NCBI GenBank assembly: GCA_030252795.1 | Contig: CP127080.1 | Location: forward strand, 2,745,501 to 2,809,500 | Length of the DNA: 64,000 bases | Origin: Porticoccaceae bacterium LTM1 | Lineage (GTDB): Bacteria > Pseudomonadota > Gammaproteobacteria > Pseudomonadales > Porticoccaceae | Direction of reading: 5' to 3' | Part shown: positions 32,770-42,582 of the stretch, piece after piece | How the letters are laid out: each line of letters opens with the position of its first letter | How positions within the stretch are numbered: the stretch's first letter is position 1 | Made by a program: the position numbers and the translations under genes | The notes under the pieces: generated by a model | The model's input: the letters and a program-made list of their open reading frames with translations, nothing else | Told to the model about the DNA's origin: nothing | Database searches by the model: none

Positions 32770-35619
32770 CTATTGGTTATTTAAATAACTCAACTGATCT
32801 TCATTACGTTCGCGAAACTCTTTTTGCCACTTCGACGGTTCCATCACCTTTGCTACTTGCACAGCGGTTACCTTGTACTCGGGACAGTTGGTAGCCCAGT
32901 CCGAGTTATCGGTGGTCACCACATTGGCACCTGTAGATGGATGGTGGAACGTGGTGTAAACAACACCCGGCTGAACCCGCGTGGTTACTTCGGCACGCAA
33001 TACCGTATCCCCGGCGCGACTGGCGATACTCACCCAATCGCCATGCTCGATACCGCGATCTTCGGCATCGAACGGGTGAATTTCCAGCACGTCTTCATGG
33101 TGCCAGCGCACGTTGTCGGTACGACGGGTCTGGGCTCCCACGTTGTACTGGGAAAGAATGCGACCGGTAGTGAGTAGCAGCGGATATTTGCGACTGCTGC
33201 GCTCCTCGGTTTCCACATACTGGGTAATGGCAAAGTACCCCTGACCGCGAACAAACTCTTCCACGTGCATAATCGGAGTGCCCTCTGGGGCGTCTTCATT
33301 ACAAGGCCATTGAATGCTGCCCAGCTGATCGAGTTTTTCGTAACTGACCCCGGTAAAGGTAGGCGTGTGGGCGGCGATTTCCGCCATGATTTCTGACGGA
33401 TGGTTATAACGCATGTCGTAGCCCATGGCTTGTGCCAGCTTGCAGGTCACTTCCCAGTCCTGCAGCCCTGCCAACGGCTCCATCACTTTGCGCACTGGCG
33501 AGATGCGGCGCTCGGCATTGGTAAAGGTGCCGTCTTTTTCCAGGAAGGTAGAACCGGGCAACAGCACATGAGCGAACTTGGCGGTTTCATTGAGGAAAAT
33601 ATCCTGCACCACCAGACACTCCAGTGAGCCCAGTGCCGCCTCCACATGATGGGTGTTGGGGTCGGATTGGGCAACATCCTCGCCCTGTACATACATCCCT
33701 TTGTAGGTACCTTCGACAGCTGCATCGAACATATTGGGGATACGCAGTCCCGGCTCACTTTGCAGTGTTACACCCCAGGTTTTCTCAAACAGGGCGCGCA
33801 CGCTGGGATCAGAGATATGGCGATACCCTGGCAGCTCGTGTGGGAACGAGCCCATATCGCAGGAGCCCTGTACGTTGTTCTGGCCACGCAACGGATTCAC
33901 CCCCACACCTTCTCGACCGAGATTCCCGGTCAGCATGGCAAGGTTGGCAATGCCCATCACGGTAGTGGAACCCTGACTGTGTTCGGTCACCCCCAGACCG
34001 TAATAAATAGCGCCGTTACCAGCGGTAGCGTAGAGTCTGGCCGCAGCGCGCAATTCCTCAGCGGGAATACCGGTCACCGACTCAGTATTTTCCGGCGAGT
34101 TTTTCGGGTCGCTGATAAATTTGCGCCACAGTTCGTATGGCTCTTTTTCACAGCGGCTGGCGATAAATCCTTCTGCCTCCAATCCCTCATCGATAATGAC
34201 GTGGGCCATGGCATTGATAAAGGCGACATTGGTACCGGGACGCATCTGCAAATGGTGCGCCGCCTTGATATGCGGGCTGCTGACCAGTTCGATCTGGCGC
34301 GGATCGGCAACAATTAATTTAGCGCCCTGACGCAGGCGTTTTTTCAGCCGCGAGCCAAATACCGGGTGGGCAGCGGTGGGATTGGCGCCAATCACCATGA
34401 CCACATCGGCTTTATCCACAGAATCAAAAGTCTGGGTACCGGCGGATTCACCAAGAGTGGTCTTCAATCCATAACCGGTGGGCGAGTGGCAAACCCGGGC
34501 ACAGGTATCAACGTTGTTATTGCCAAACACTGCGCGAACCAGTTTTTGAACCAGATAGGTTTCTTCATTGGTACAACGCGACGAGGTAATACCGCCGATG
34601 GCGTTTACGCCGTATTTCTTCTGAATATCACGGAATTTTTTCGCGGTAAATTCAAACGCCTCACCCCAACTGACTTTTCGCCACGGCTGGTCAATCCGGT
34701 CGCGAATCATCGGTTCGCGAATGCGATCTTTGTGGGTGGCATAACCATAGGCAAAGCGCCCTTTCACACAGGAGTGACCGTGGTTGGCGGGACTGGCTTT
34801 GGATGGGGTCATGTTCACCACCTGCTCGCCCTGCAATTCCACATCGAAATTACAGCCCACGCCACAGTAGGCGCAGGTGGTTGTAGTGGTATGGGTACCC
34901 TGGCCGTGCTCGATAATGGAGTTTTCCATCAGGGTGGCGGTCGGGCAGGCCTGCACACAGGCGCCACAGGAGACACACTCGGAGTCCATAAAGGCCTGGT
35001 TCTGTCCCGGCGAGACTTTTGAATCAAAGCCGCGACCATCGATGGTCAATGCGAAAGTGCCCTGCACCTCTTCACAGGCGCGCACACAGCGTGAGCAGAC
35101 AATGCACTTGCTGGGATCAAAGGTGAAATAGGGATTGGAGGTGTCTTTTTCAGCGCTCAGGTGATTTTCACCTTCAAAGCCGTATCGCACCTCCCGCAAG
35201 CCAACCGCACCGGCCATATCCTGCAATTCACAATTGCCATTGCTCGGGCAGGTCAGGCAATCCAGCGGGTGGTCGGAAATATACAGCTCCATCACATTGC
35301 GGCGGGTGGCTTCCAGCTGCTTATTCTGGGTGGTGACCACCATGCCTTCCCGAACCGGTGTGGTACAGGAAGCGGGCAAACCGCGCATTCCTTCAATCGC
35401 TACCAGGCAGAGTCGACAGGAGCCAAAGGCTTTCATATTGTCGGTGGCACACAACTTGGGAATATCCACACCGGCCAGCGACGCTGCACGCATGACAGAG
35501 GTGCCTTCCTGCACCGTTACTGAGCGACCGTCGATGGTCAGTGTCACCGCCACATCGGACTCAACATCAGGAGTGCCGTAGTCTTTCCTTGGGTCAAAAA
35601 TTTGTACTGGAGCATTCAC
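32770..35619 (-). CDS. fdsA: NAD-dependent formate dehydrogenase alpha subunit (molybdenum)
   Basis: 949 aa. The start is the GTG of VNAPVQIFDP because GGAGGT lies just upstream. An N-terminal 2Fe-2S domain (KLCATDNMKAFGSCRLC, CTTPV) and a His/Cys cluster (DHPLDCLTCPSNGNCELQ) are followed by two 4Fe-4S ferredoxin motifs (CIVCSRCVRACEE, CVSCGACVQACPT) and a further 4Fe-4S (CAYCGVGC). The bis-MGD catalytic domain has cysteine, not selenocysteine, in ARVCHSPT (about residue 385). It oxidises formate to CO2 and passes electrons via FdsB to NAD. It is the third gene of the operon. Confidence 0.96.
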   Translation of the reverse strand: MNAPVQIFDPRKDYGTPDVESDVAVTLTIDGRSVTVQEGTSVMRAASLAGVDIPKLCATDNMKAFGSCRLCLVAIEGMRGLPASCTTPVREGMVVTTQNKQLEATRRNVMELYISDHPLDCLTCPSNGNCELQDMAGAVGLREVRYGFEGENHLSAEKDTSNPYFTFDPSKCIVCSRCVRACEEVQGTFALTIDGRGFDSKVSPGQNQAFMDSECVSCGACVQACPTATLMENSIIEHGQGTHTTTTTCAYCGVGCNFDVELQGEQVVNMTPSKASPANHGHSCVKGRFAYGYATHKDRIREPMIRDRIDQPWRKVSWGEAFEFTAKKFRDIQKKYGVNAIGGITSSRCTNEETYLVQKLVRAVFGNNNVDTCARVCHSPTGYGLKTTLGESAGTQTFDSVDKADVVMVIGANPTAAHPVFGSRLKKRLRQGAKLIVADPRQIELVSSPHIKAAHHLQMRPGTNVAFINAMAHVIIDEGLEAEGFIASRCEKEPYELWRKFISDPKNSPENTESVTGIPAEELRAAARLYATAGNGAIYYGLGVTEHSQGSTTVMGIANLAMLTGNLGREGVGVNPLRGQNNVQGSCDMGSFPHELPGYRHISDPSVRALFEKTWGVTLQSEPGLRIPNMFDAAVEGTYKGMYVQGEDVAQSDPNTHHVEAALGSLECLVVQDIFLNETAKFAHVLLPGSTFLEKDGTFTNAERRISPVRKVMEPLAGLQDWEVTCKLAQAMGYDMRYNHPSEIMAEIAAHTPTFTGVSYEKLDQLGSIQWPCNEDAPEGTPIMHVEEFVRGQGYFAITQYVETEERSSRKYPLLLTTGRILSQYNVGAQTRRTDNVRWHHEDVLEIHPFDAEDRGIEHGDWVSIASRAGDTVLRAEVTTRVQPGVVYTTFHHPSTGANVVTTDNSDWATNCPEYKVTAVQVAKVMEPSKWQKEFRERNEDQLSYLNNQ

Positions 35620-35650
35620 TGTTGAATACCTCCACACTCATGGAATGTTT

Positions 35651-35726
35651 TCATCCCCGCAAAGGCGGGGATCCATGCTGAATAGAGCTCCGTAGTTCTG
35701 GATTCCCGCCTTCGCGGGAATGACGG
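35651..35726. repeat. Intergenic inverted repeat, family C (first copy)
   Basis: The left arm TCATCCCCGC...GCGGGGATCCA faces the right arm GGATTCCCGCC...GCGGGAATGA. It fills most of the gap between fdsB and fdsA. A relative is at 56404-56480. Confidence 0.82.
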
Positions 35727-35737
35727 CAAATAACTCA

Positions 35738-37279
35738 TCACTTTACCTCCGCCACAAAATCTTCGGGGAATTTCTGCACTGCACTGCGCACCGGGAATGG
35801 GGTCATTCCGCCCAAAGCACAGAGTGAGGCCACTTCCATGGTGTCGCACAAATCGGCCAACAGAGTCAGGTTTTTCTCCCGCTCCGTGCCAGCGATTACT
35901 TTGTCGATCACTTCCACGCCACGAGTGGAACCTATTCGGCAAGGTGTGCATTTACCGCAGGATTCTTCGGCACAGAACTCCATGGCAAAACGGGCCTGTT
36001 CAGCCATATTCACGGTGTCGTCAAACACCACGATACCGCCGTGCCCCAGTACCGCACCGATGGCTGCAAAAGCCTCATAATCCATCGGAGTATCAAATTG
36101 CGAATCGCCCAGATAGGCACCCAACGGTCCACCCACCTGTACTGCTTTAATGGGTCTGCCGGATGCGGAGCCCCCGCCGTAGTCATACAGCAACTCACGC
36201 AAGGTGACTCCAAATGGTACTTCCACCAATCCGCCACACTTGATATTGCCAGCCAACTGGAACGGCATGGTGCCGCGCGAACGCTCCATACCCAGTGCCT
36301 GATAGGCCTCGCCACCGTTAGCGAGAATATCCACCACGGCAGTCAATGACAGTACATTGTTGACGACTGTTGGTTGACCAAATAGCCCCTCTATTGCTGG
36401 CAGTGGTGGCTTAGCCCTAACCAGGCCTCGCTTGCCTTCAAGACTTTCCAGCAGCGATGTCTCCTCACCACAAATATAGGCACCTGCCGCAAGGCGTACT
36501 TCCAGGTGGAAGCGCTTACCGCTGCCGAGCAGATCGTCGCCGAGGAGTTTTTCGCGATAGGCGATAGCAATGGCTTTATTGAGAATTTTTTCCGCCAGCG
36601 GGTATTCGCAACGCAGATAGATATAACCCTGTTCGGCGCCCACCGCGAGGCCAGCAATCGCCATACCTTCAATCAGCGCAAAGGGATCTCCCTCCATCAC
36701 CAGGCGATCGGCAAAGGTGCCGGAGTCACCCTCGTCAGCGTTACAGACAATATATTTCTCATCGTCATCACAATCGAGAACTGTCTGCCATTTGATACCT
36801 GTCGGAAATCCTGCTCCGCCCCGACCGCGCAAACCCGATGCTTTTACTTCATCGACTATCTGTTGAGATGTCAGCTCCAGGGCTTTTTGCATGCCGGCAA
36901 CACCGCCATGCGCGCGATAGTCCTCAAGAGAAATCGGATCGGTGACACCCAGCCTGGAAAACATACGGCGCTGCTGGTTCGCCAGCTGGGGAATCTGCTC
37001 AGTCATCCCCAGACCCAGCGGGTGATCACCACCGGACAAAAAGTCGGCATCAAAAAGTGACTGAACCTGACTCTGCTCTACTGGTCCGTAGGCAATGCGT
37101 CCCTTATCAGTGTCCACTTCGATAAGCGGCTCCAACCAGTAAAGCCCTCGAGTACAAGTTCTAATTACCGTGACTTCGACACCTTTCCGTGCTGCCTGCA
37201 ATTGAATCTCGGCGGCAACTTTGTCTGCGCCCAGTGAACGGGCAGTAGTATCAGAGGGCACATATACCTTGATTTTCAT
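35738..37279 (-). CDS. fdsB: Formate dehydrogenase beta subunit (NuoF-like, FMN/NAD)
   Basis: 513 aa. An N-terminal thioredoxin-like 2Fe-2S region (degenerate) is followed by the NuoF core: GLRGRGGAGFPTGIKW (NAD/FMN site), CNADEGDSGTFADR, YICGEETSLLESLEG, and the C-terminal 4Fe-4S ESCGKCTPCRIGS. It receives electrons from FdsA and reduces NAD. Its ATG overlaps the fdsG stop (ATGA). A 118-bp gap filled by repeat C separates it from fdsA. Confidence 0.95.
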   Translation of the reverse strand: MKIKVYVPSDTTARSLGADKVAAEIQLQAARKGVEVTVIRTCTRGLYWLEPLIEVDTDKGRIAYGPVEQSQVQSLFDADFLSGGDHPLGLGMTEQIPQLANQQRRMFSRLGVTDPISLEDYRAHGGVAGMQKALELTSQQIVDEVKASGLRGRGGAGFPTGIKWQTVLDCDDDEKYIVCNADEGDSGTFADRLVMEGDPFALIEGMAIAGLAVGAEQGYIYLRCEYPLAEKILNKAIAIAYREKLLGDDLLGSGKRFHLEVRLAAGAYICGEETSLLESLEGKRGLVRAKPPLPAIEGLFGQPTVVNNVLSLTAVVDILANGGEAYQALGMERSRGTMPFQLAGNIKCGGLVEVPFGVTLRELLYDYGGGSASGRPIKAVQVGGPLGAYLGDSQFDTPMDYEAFAAIGAVLGHGGIVVFDDTVNMAEQARFAMEFCAEESCGKCTPCRIGSTRGVEVIDKVIAGTEREKNLTLLADLCDTMEVASLCALGGMTPFPVRSAVQKFPEDFVAEVK

Positions 37280-37785
37280 GGCGTTACCTCACCGACTTTG
37301 ACACCGTGAGCTGCCAATAACTCATCCAGTTTCTGGTTATCCATACGTGCATAAACATCATCATCAAAACGCACATTCGGTGAACAGGCGCAGTTACCGA
37401 GGCAGTACACCGGTTCGAGTGTCACTCTGCCATCAGCACTTGTGCCGTGGTAATCCACTCCCAGACGTTCCTTCACATGACGCTCAAGCTCTCTTGATCC
37501 CATGGACTGACAGGCTTCAGCGCGGCACACATAGAGAGTGTGCTCTCCTCCACGTTCAGTTCGGAAAAAATGGTAAAAGCTGATCACTCCGTGCACTTCC
37601 GCACGGGACAGGTTTAATCCCTGGGCAATTACCGGGACAGAGGAGTTCGGGATAAAGCCATATCGTTTCTGAACGGCATGAAGAATTGGCAACAGTGCAC
37701 CGGGCCTGTTTTTGGATTCATCTACTATGTCCTGCACATCACTTAACGAGATAATGGTCTGCAGGCTGGATTTTTGCTCGGTCAT
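37276..37785 (-). CDS. fdsG: Formate dehydrogenase gamma subunit (NuoE-like 2Fe-2S)
   Basis: 169 aa from MTEQKSSLQT; a TTG 45 nt upstream is also in frame and neither has a clear RBS. It has NuoE-type HxxF/YGFIPNSSV, EVHGVISFYHFF, and the 2Fe-2S ligands CRAEACQSMG and YCLGNCACSPN. It is the first gene of the fdsGBA-fdhD-fdsD operon. The promoter would lie in 37786-37913. Confidence 0.93.
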   Translation of the reverse strand: MTEQKSSLQTIISLSDVQDIVDESKNRPGALLPILHAVQKRYGFIPNSSVPVIAQGLNLSRAEVHGVISFYHFFRTERGGEHTLYVCRAEACQSMGSRELERHVKERLGVDYHGTSADGRVTLEPVYCLGNCACSPNVRFDDDVYARMDNQKLDELLAAHGVKVGEVTP

Positions 37786-37913
37786 TATAGGTATATCCGG
37801 CAGGTCTATGTCTTGAGTCTGATTACTCAAACTGAAAGAGTAATGCTATCTCAGTCAGGGTACCAGCAGAAAGGTTGTATATACAACCTCCTTGAGCTTA
37901 GTTATGACATCTA

Positions 37914-39203
37914 TCATTCTTGTGTCAGCCACTCGATCAAACGCTCTATGCCACTCACACAGTTACCGCCGTACTGGCAGGCGAAGTCATCAGTCAGCAA
38001 TTGATCTGCAGGCACCTTTTCAGCAGCAACCAGCGCCCTGGCACCATCAAAGTCCACGTAAGCTAACCGTGCGGTGAGCTGCTCTGGGCTACAGCCAAAA
38101 TCTGCGCCCGGTAACAAAGCCACCCCGGTATCCTCCATCAACTTTTCACAGAGTTGCGCTGAAGTGGTGATTCCTCGCTTGTGAAGCTTCTCTTTGAAGG
38201 GGTCAAATTCGATAAACAGGTAAAAAGCGCCATCTGGCAGCTCGACATCAAGCCCGGCCTGCTTCAGGCGGCTGACCAATGCAATAGACAGACACCGCAG
38301 GATACGACGACTGTTCATTAAATATTTCTCAATCTGGGTACCCCCCTTATACGCCCTGACAGCCGCATACTGGATCGGAGTCGACGTAGAAGTAAAGGTT
38401 TCACTGGCAACCGTCGCCATGGCCTTCTTTAGCCAGCAAAGGTTTGGTGGAAAAGCGACAGTCCCCAGGCGCCATCCGCCAGCGCCACACCACTTGCTCA
38501 AACCACTGCTGATAACCGTACCTTCCGGGTAAAAGCGGGCGATAGAGGTATGGCGATCTTCAAAATTTAGTTCGCTGTAAATCTCGTCAGACAATACCAG
38601 CACTTTGTACCGTCGCAGTACCTGGGCCAGTGTCTTCAGCTCAGATTCCGAATAAGTGTACCCGTGGGGATTGGCGGGGTAGTTAAGAATCAACAGACGA
38701 GGCTTGTCGGGGTCATCCTTGCAAAGAGTACGAATTTGCTCTGGAGTAACCTTCCATTTTTCTTTTGCATTGGTTGGCAACCAGCGAATTGGCCTGCCGA
38801 TGATATGTGCTTGTGGCGCGTAAGAGACCCAACTGGGCGTAGGAATTACCAGATCCCCGTAGTAAACCAACTGAAGAAGGAACATCAGCTCCTTGGAACC
38901 TGGGCCGATCAGAACATTTTCGGGAGAAATTGCCACACCGTTTTTATTGTGATGATACTCTGCCACAGCCTTACGCAGCTCGGGCAGTCCCGCCACTGGC
39001 AGATAGTCTTTCTGATGTGCGTTACTACGCAACTCTTCTTTTACTACTTCCGGAACAGGAAACGGGCTCTGACCCAGGCCAAATTTAATGACCTGCCGTC
39101 CCTCGCGAATTAGTTTATTACTGGCTTCGTTAATTGCCAGGGTGGCTGACATTGGCAGCCCCCTGACATTGAGATTTAGGTGTACATCCGGCTGTTTAGG
39201 CAT
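37914..39203 (-). CDS. PLP-dependent aminotransferase class I/II
   Basis: 429 aa of fold-type I aminotransferase. KFGLGQSPFPVPEVV, NYPANPHGYTYSESEL (the Asn and Pro of the PLP site), VLSDEIYSELNF and the Schiff-base Lys in SSGLSKWCGAGGWRLG are all seen. The substrate is not readable; the family includes aspartate-type and other amino-acid aminotransferases. It is separated from fdsG by 128 bp and is probably a single-gene unit. Confidence 0.9.
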   Translation of the reverse strand: MPKQPDVHLNLNVRGLPMSATLAINEASNKLIREGRQVIKFGLGQSPFPVPEVVKEELRSNAHQKDYLPVAGLPELRKAVAEYHHNKNGVAISPENVLIGPGSKELMFLLQLVYYGDLVIPTPSWVSYAPQAHIIGRPIRWLPTNAKEKWKVTPEQIRTLCKDDPDKPRLLILNYPANPHGYTYSESELKTLAQVLRRYKVLVLSDEIYSELNFEDRHTSIARFYPEGTVISSGLSKWCGAGGWRLGTVAFPPNLCWLKKAMATVASETFTSTSTPIQYAAVRAYKGGTQIEKYLMNSRRILRCLSIALVSRLKQAGLDVELPDGAFYLFIEFDPFKEKLHKRGITTSAQLCEKLMEDTGVALLPGADFGCSPEQLTARLAYVDFDGARALVAAEKVPADQLLTDDFACQYGGNCVSGIERLIEWLTQE

Positions 39204-39273
39204 AGCGATAACAAAAAAAGAATATTGTTATTCGCAGTGTAGGCAATAAATCACTCCTTTGACGGCGACCCTG

Positions 39274-40179
39274 TTAACTTTTCGTTGAAGACTCTTGCTC
39301 AAAACCCTGAATTTTGAGTGCTGCGGGAGAAGAACGGAAATGCAGGTCGCGCTGCGGGAATGGAATCTCAATTTCGTATTTACGGAATGCATTTTCAATC
39401 TCCCATAAATACGTCGATAAAATCACTGCGGGGCGCTTTACCACCTCTGCCTGAACCCAAACCGCCAGCTCAAAATCAAGACTGCTATCACCAAACCCTG
39501 TCATCAATACCTGTGGCTTGTACTTTTCGTTCTTGAGTGTGTATGGAATTGCGTTCGCCGCTTCCAGTACCGCTGTTTTAACTTTCTCTTTATCGCTGCC
39601 ATAGGCAACACCGAAAGGAACACGAAAGCGTCGAATAGCCTCTTCCAGAGTCCAGTTAATCACCCGTGTAGAAAATATCTCGGCATTGGGAACCAGAATA
39701 TCGACGTTATCATTGGTGCGTACCAGTGTTGCGCGAATATTAATCGCCAGCACTTCACCCACGACGCCATCATTAAATTCAATAAAGTCACCAACCCGGA
39801 TAGATTTTTCCAGCAGGATAGTTAAACCCGAGACAAAGTTGTTGACTATATTCTGCAGTCCGAGACCGACACCCACGCCCAGAGCACCAGCCACCAATGC
39901 CAGCTTGGTCATGTCGATACCGATCACCGACAACGCCATAAAAAAGCCGATAACCAGAATGATGTAGTGAATAATTCGATTCACGGCATACACCTGGGAT
40001 ACCGTAGCATTGGCACCCAGCACCGAAAAACGGCGAATGGAATGGCGAATTATCTTTGAGGCATAAACCGCGATCACCAGCACCAGCAGGCCTGCCAGTA
40101 ACTGCCCCAGTGTCAGTGAATACTTCTCCAGCTCGAGCAGTTTGTAATTTAATAAATCCTGAATTGCGGCAACCGTCAT
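39274..40179 (-). CDS. Small-conductance mechanosensitive channel, MscS family
   Basis: 301 aa. Three N-terminal transmembrane helices lead to the pore helix and beta domain GVGLGLQNIVNNFVSGLTIL and RVGDFIEFNDGVVGEV, diagnostic of MscS. The C-terminus has the usual VWVQAEVV and FPQRDLHF. It acts as an inner-membrane tension-gated safety valve under osmotic downshift. ATGA overlap with the upstream CorA-like gene gives translational coupling. Confidence 0.93.
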   Translation of the reverse strand: MTVAAIQDLLNYKLLELEKYSLTLGQLLAGLLVLVIAVYASKIIRHSIRRFSVLGANATVSQVYAVNRIIHYIILVIGFFMALSVIGIDMTKLALVAGALGVGVGLGLQNIVNNFVSGLTILLEKSIRVGDFIEFNDGVVGEVLAINIRATLVRTNDNVDILVPNAEIFSTRVINWTLEEAIRRFRVPFGVAYGSDKEKVKTAVLEAANAIPYTLKNEKYKPQVLMTGFGDSSLDFELAVWVQAEVVKRPAVILSTYLWEIENAFRKYEIEIPFPQRDLHFRSSPAALKIQGFEQESSTKS

Positions 40180-41147
40180 GACAACCAGCCTTTGCGTTTA
40201 AATATAGTTACCAGCGTCACCGCGATAGTCAGCATCACCCCAATCAAAACAAAATAACTGTTTCCGTAATGCAGCTCGGGCATATTATCGAAATTCATGC
40301 CGTAAACACCCGCCAGGAAGCCCAGCGGCACAAACACTGCAGTAATTACAGTAAGAATCTTCATGGTCTGGTTAAGCTGGTGGGAAGTCACAGAGATATA
40401 ACCTTCAATCAGGTCACCGCAGATTTCATAAAACATCTGCCCCTGCGTTTGCAGTCGCTCACATCGGTCATAGAGGGCACGAATGGCGTGACGAACATCA
40501 TCGTTCTTTCGATCGATATGAGAAAGAGTCAAACTGTTAAGTTGGCCGATAATACGCTCGTGATAGGCAAATATTCGGTTCAAGCGACGCAGGCGTGATT
40601 TGTACAACACCATCTCTCTCAACATCTCATCGTCGCCACCAGCCTGAATTTCCTCTTCCAGATCCTGGAGCTTTTCCTCAAAAGCCAACAGGTTCTCCAG
40701 ATAGACACCCAGTGAGCCGCGAACAATCTGTACGCCTAACTCAGCCGGATTTTCCAGCAGTTCCGGTGTCTCTTCGGATCCAATCCACTGATCGACGCTG
40801 TAGGATCGTTTGACGTGACGGGTAATTAAAATGCGATCGCCAATAAACAGTGATATATCCAGCGGCTGGATATTCAGGTTCGGCTTAACTTCAGCAATAC
40901 CGCGATAGACAATCAGGGTATGATTTTTGAACTCTTCGATTTTGGGCGGACGACGCTCTATCTGCGCCTGACTGACGGCAATTTCGTGACATCCCAGGGA
41001 CAGCAACAGTGCCTCTTCGCGCTTCTGCTCTTCCCCTTCCAGGTCCAGCCACAATTTGCTGGCGGGCTGCTGCCGCCAGCGATCTATCAGTTCTTCTGCA
41101 CCCCGGTGGGCAACACCTGCCTCGTCCAGCCAAACCGTCCTTATCAT
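40176..41147 (-). CDS. CorA/ZntB-like divalent cation transporter
   Basis: 323 aa. A long cytoplasmic alpha-beta funnel domain is followed by two C-terminal transmembrane helices with the signature YGMNFDNMPEL between them and the end ...FKRKGWLS. The GMN motif marks the CorA family. The sequence suits the ZntB branch (zinc) or CorA (Mg, Co); specificity cannot be set by eye. It is coupled to the MscS gene. Confidence 0.9.
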   Translation of the reverse strand: MIRTVWLDEAGVAHRGAEELIDRWRQQPASKLWLDLEGEEQKREEALLLSLGCHEIAVSQAQIERRPPKIEEFKNHTLIVYRGIAEVKPNLNIQPLDISLFIGDRILITRHVKRSYSVDQWIGSEETPELLENPAELGVQIVRGSLGVYLENLLAFEEKLQDLEEEIQAGGDDEMLREMVLYKSRLRRLNRIFAYHERIIGQLNSLTLSHIDRKNDDVRHAIRALYDRCERLQTQGQMFYEICGDLIEGYISVTSHQLNQTMKILTVITAVFVPLGFLAGVYGMNFDNMPELHYGNSYFVLIGVMLTIAVTLVTIFKRKGWLS

Positions 41148-41234
41148 CTGCCTGTACCTATTTGTTTTTTTGGTGATTATTGACAGATAGTATGGCAGGA
41201 AAATTATTGCCCTGTCAGGGCCTGTTTGGCTAAA

Positions 41235-41987
41235 TCACTGGCACACCGGGCAGTCTGGATGCTTGTTGAGTTTAATTTGCCGCCAGCTGAATTTCATACC
41301 GTCAAATAACTGCAAAGCCCCTACTGTATCCGAGGGTATGCCCACCAACAGCTTTATCGCCTCCAAAGCCATGGCTGTGCCAATAATGCCCACTGCAGGC
41401 CCCATAACACCAAGCTCCGAACAACTCGCCGGCGCTTCTGGCAACTGATCACCGAACAGGCATTGGTAACATGGCCTGGAATCACCCAGCTTACGAAAAT
41501 CAAAAACTGCCAGCTGCCCTTCCCAGCGAATAGCCGCACCAAATACCAACGGCACACGATGTTGGTAGCAGGCGCGATTGACTGCCAGTCGGGTAGTGAG
41601 GTTGTCACTGCAGTCCAGCACCAGATCCACTTCCGGCACATAATAGTTGAGCATTTCCTCATCGAGCCGCTCATCTATCGCTTCGATTTCCACCTCGGGA
41701 TTCAAGGATTCCAGCTGCCGCTGTGCGCTGTCGGACTTGCTATCACCGGAATCATCTTCGCGATAGAGAATCTGCCGATGCAGATTGGTGATATCCACCT
41801 GATCGCCGTCAGCAATCAGCAGCGTTCCGACACCGGCTCCCGCCAGATACAGCGCCGCCGGAGCACCCAGCCCCCCGACCCCCACCAACAACACTTTGGA
41901 ATTTTGCAGTTTTATCTGACCTTGCTCGCCTATATCCGGCAGAGCAATCTGGCGCGCGTAGCGAAGTGATTGTGTTCTATTTAACAT
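41235..41987 (-). CDS. moeB: Molybdopterin-synthase adenylyltransferase (MoeB/ThiF family)
   Basis: 250 aa. Nucleotide site GVGGLGAPAALYLAGAG, then ADGDQVDITNLHRQILY, DCSDNLTTR and two zinc CxxC pairs (CYQC, CPVC). The family adenylates the C-terminal Gly-Gly of MoaD or ThiS. The neighbouring moaB, moaA, moaE, moaD and moaC make MoeB the best call. It is the last gene of the operon, 17 bp after moaB. Confidence 0.92.
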   Translation of the reverse strand: MLNRTQSLRYARQIALPDIGEQGQIKLQNSKVLLVGVGGLGAPAALYLAGAGVGTLLIADGDQVDITNLHRQILYREDDSGDSKSDSAQRQLESLNPEVEIEAIDERLDEEMLNYYVPEVDLVLDCSDNLTTRLAVNRACYQHRVPLVFGAAIRWEGQLAVFDFRKLGDSRPCYQCLFGDQLPEAPASCSELGVMGPAVGIIGTAMALEAIKLLVGIPSDTVGALQLFDGMKFSWRQIKLNKHPDCPVCQ

Positions 41988-42004
41988 GAGTGATTTCAGA
42001 ATTA

Positions 42005-42517
42005 TTAATTGCCGTGTTTACCAAGCAAGGTGCCTACAAAATTACATGGCTTGGTGCGTGCATCCAACTGTTCACGAATAATTTCTTCCCAGCCTGTTCG
42101 GCAAGCATTGTTGGACCCGGGCAGGCAGAAAATCAGGGTGTTGTTGGCAAGCCCCGCCAGCGCTCGGGACTGCACGGTAGACGTGCCAATCTGTTGCAGG
42201 GAAATCTGACGAAACAATTCACCAAAACCTTCCACGGTTTTATCGAAAAGCGGTTTCACCGCCTCGGGGGTCGAATCGCGGCCTGAAAAACCGGTGCCGC
42301 CGGTTATCAATACCGTATGAATATTCTTATCAGCTATCCACTGGGAGAGTTTGGCACGAATCTGGTAGATATCGTCGATCACAATGTCCCGATCCACCAG
42401 CAAGTGGCCGCTTTCCTTGAGAGAATCAGTCAATAATTGACCAGAGGTATCTGTTTCCGGGGTACGGGTATCGGAGACAGTTAATACAGCGATATTAAGG
42501 GGCATAAACTCGGACAT
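42005..42517 (-). CDS. moaB: Molybdenum cofactor biosynthesis protein MoaB (adenylyltransferase fold)
   Basis: 170 aa. NIAVLTVSDTRTPETDTSGQ, VLITGGTGFSGRDSTPEAVK and FCLPGSNNACRTGWEEII are typical of MoaB/Mog, which adenylates molybdopterin before metal insertion. The partner MoeA is not in the window. It is separated from moaA by 65 bp containing a half-copy of repeat A. Confidence 0.93.
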   Translation of the reverse strand: MSEFMPLNIAVLTVSDTRTPETDTSGQLLTDSLKESGHLLVDRDIVIDDIYQIRAKLSQWIADKNIHTVLITGGTGFSGRDSTPEAVKPLFDKTVEGFGELFRQISLQQIGTSTVQSRALAGLANNTLIFCLPGSNNACRTGWEEIIREQLDARTKPCNFVGTLLGKHGN

Positions 42518-42540
42518 AGGATATTAGTTCTATAGTTCTG

Positions 42541-42560
42541 ATGCGCATGGCGCACCCTAC
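42541..42560. repeat. Half-copy of repeat family A
   Basis: One arm closely resembling 32691-32711 (shared ending GGCGCACCCTAC), without a partner arm, at the moaA-moaB junction. Confidence 0.6.
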
Positions 42561-42582
42561 GGAGACAATAAGGGTGACAGGG

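Noticed and set aside
33646-34317. 223-codon plus-strand open frame inside fdsA
   Set aside because: Antisense shadow of the formate dehydrogenase alpha gene, whose protein is fully conserved here.
32770-35619. Selenocysteine at the formate dehydrogenase active site
   Set aside because: The frame is uninterrupted and the Mo-ligand position encodes cysteine (ARVCHSPT).
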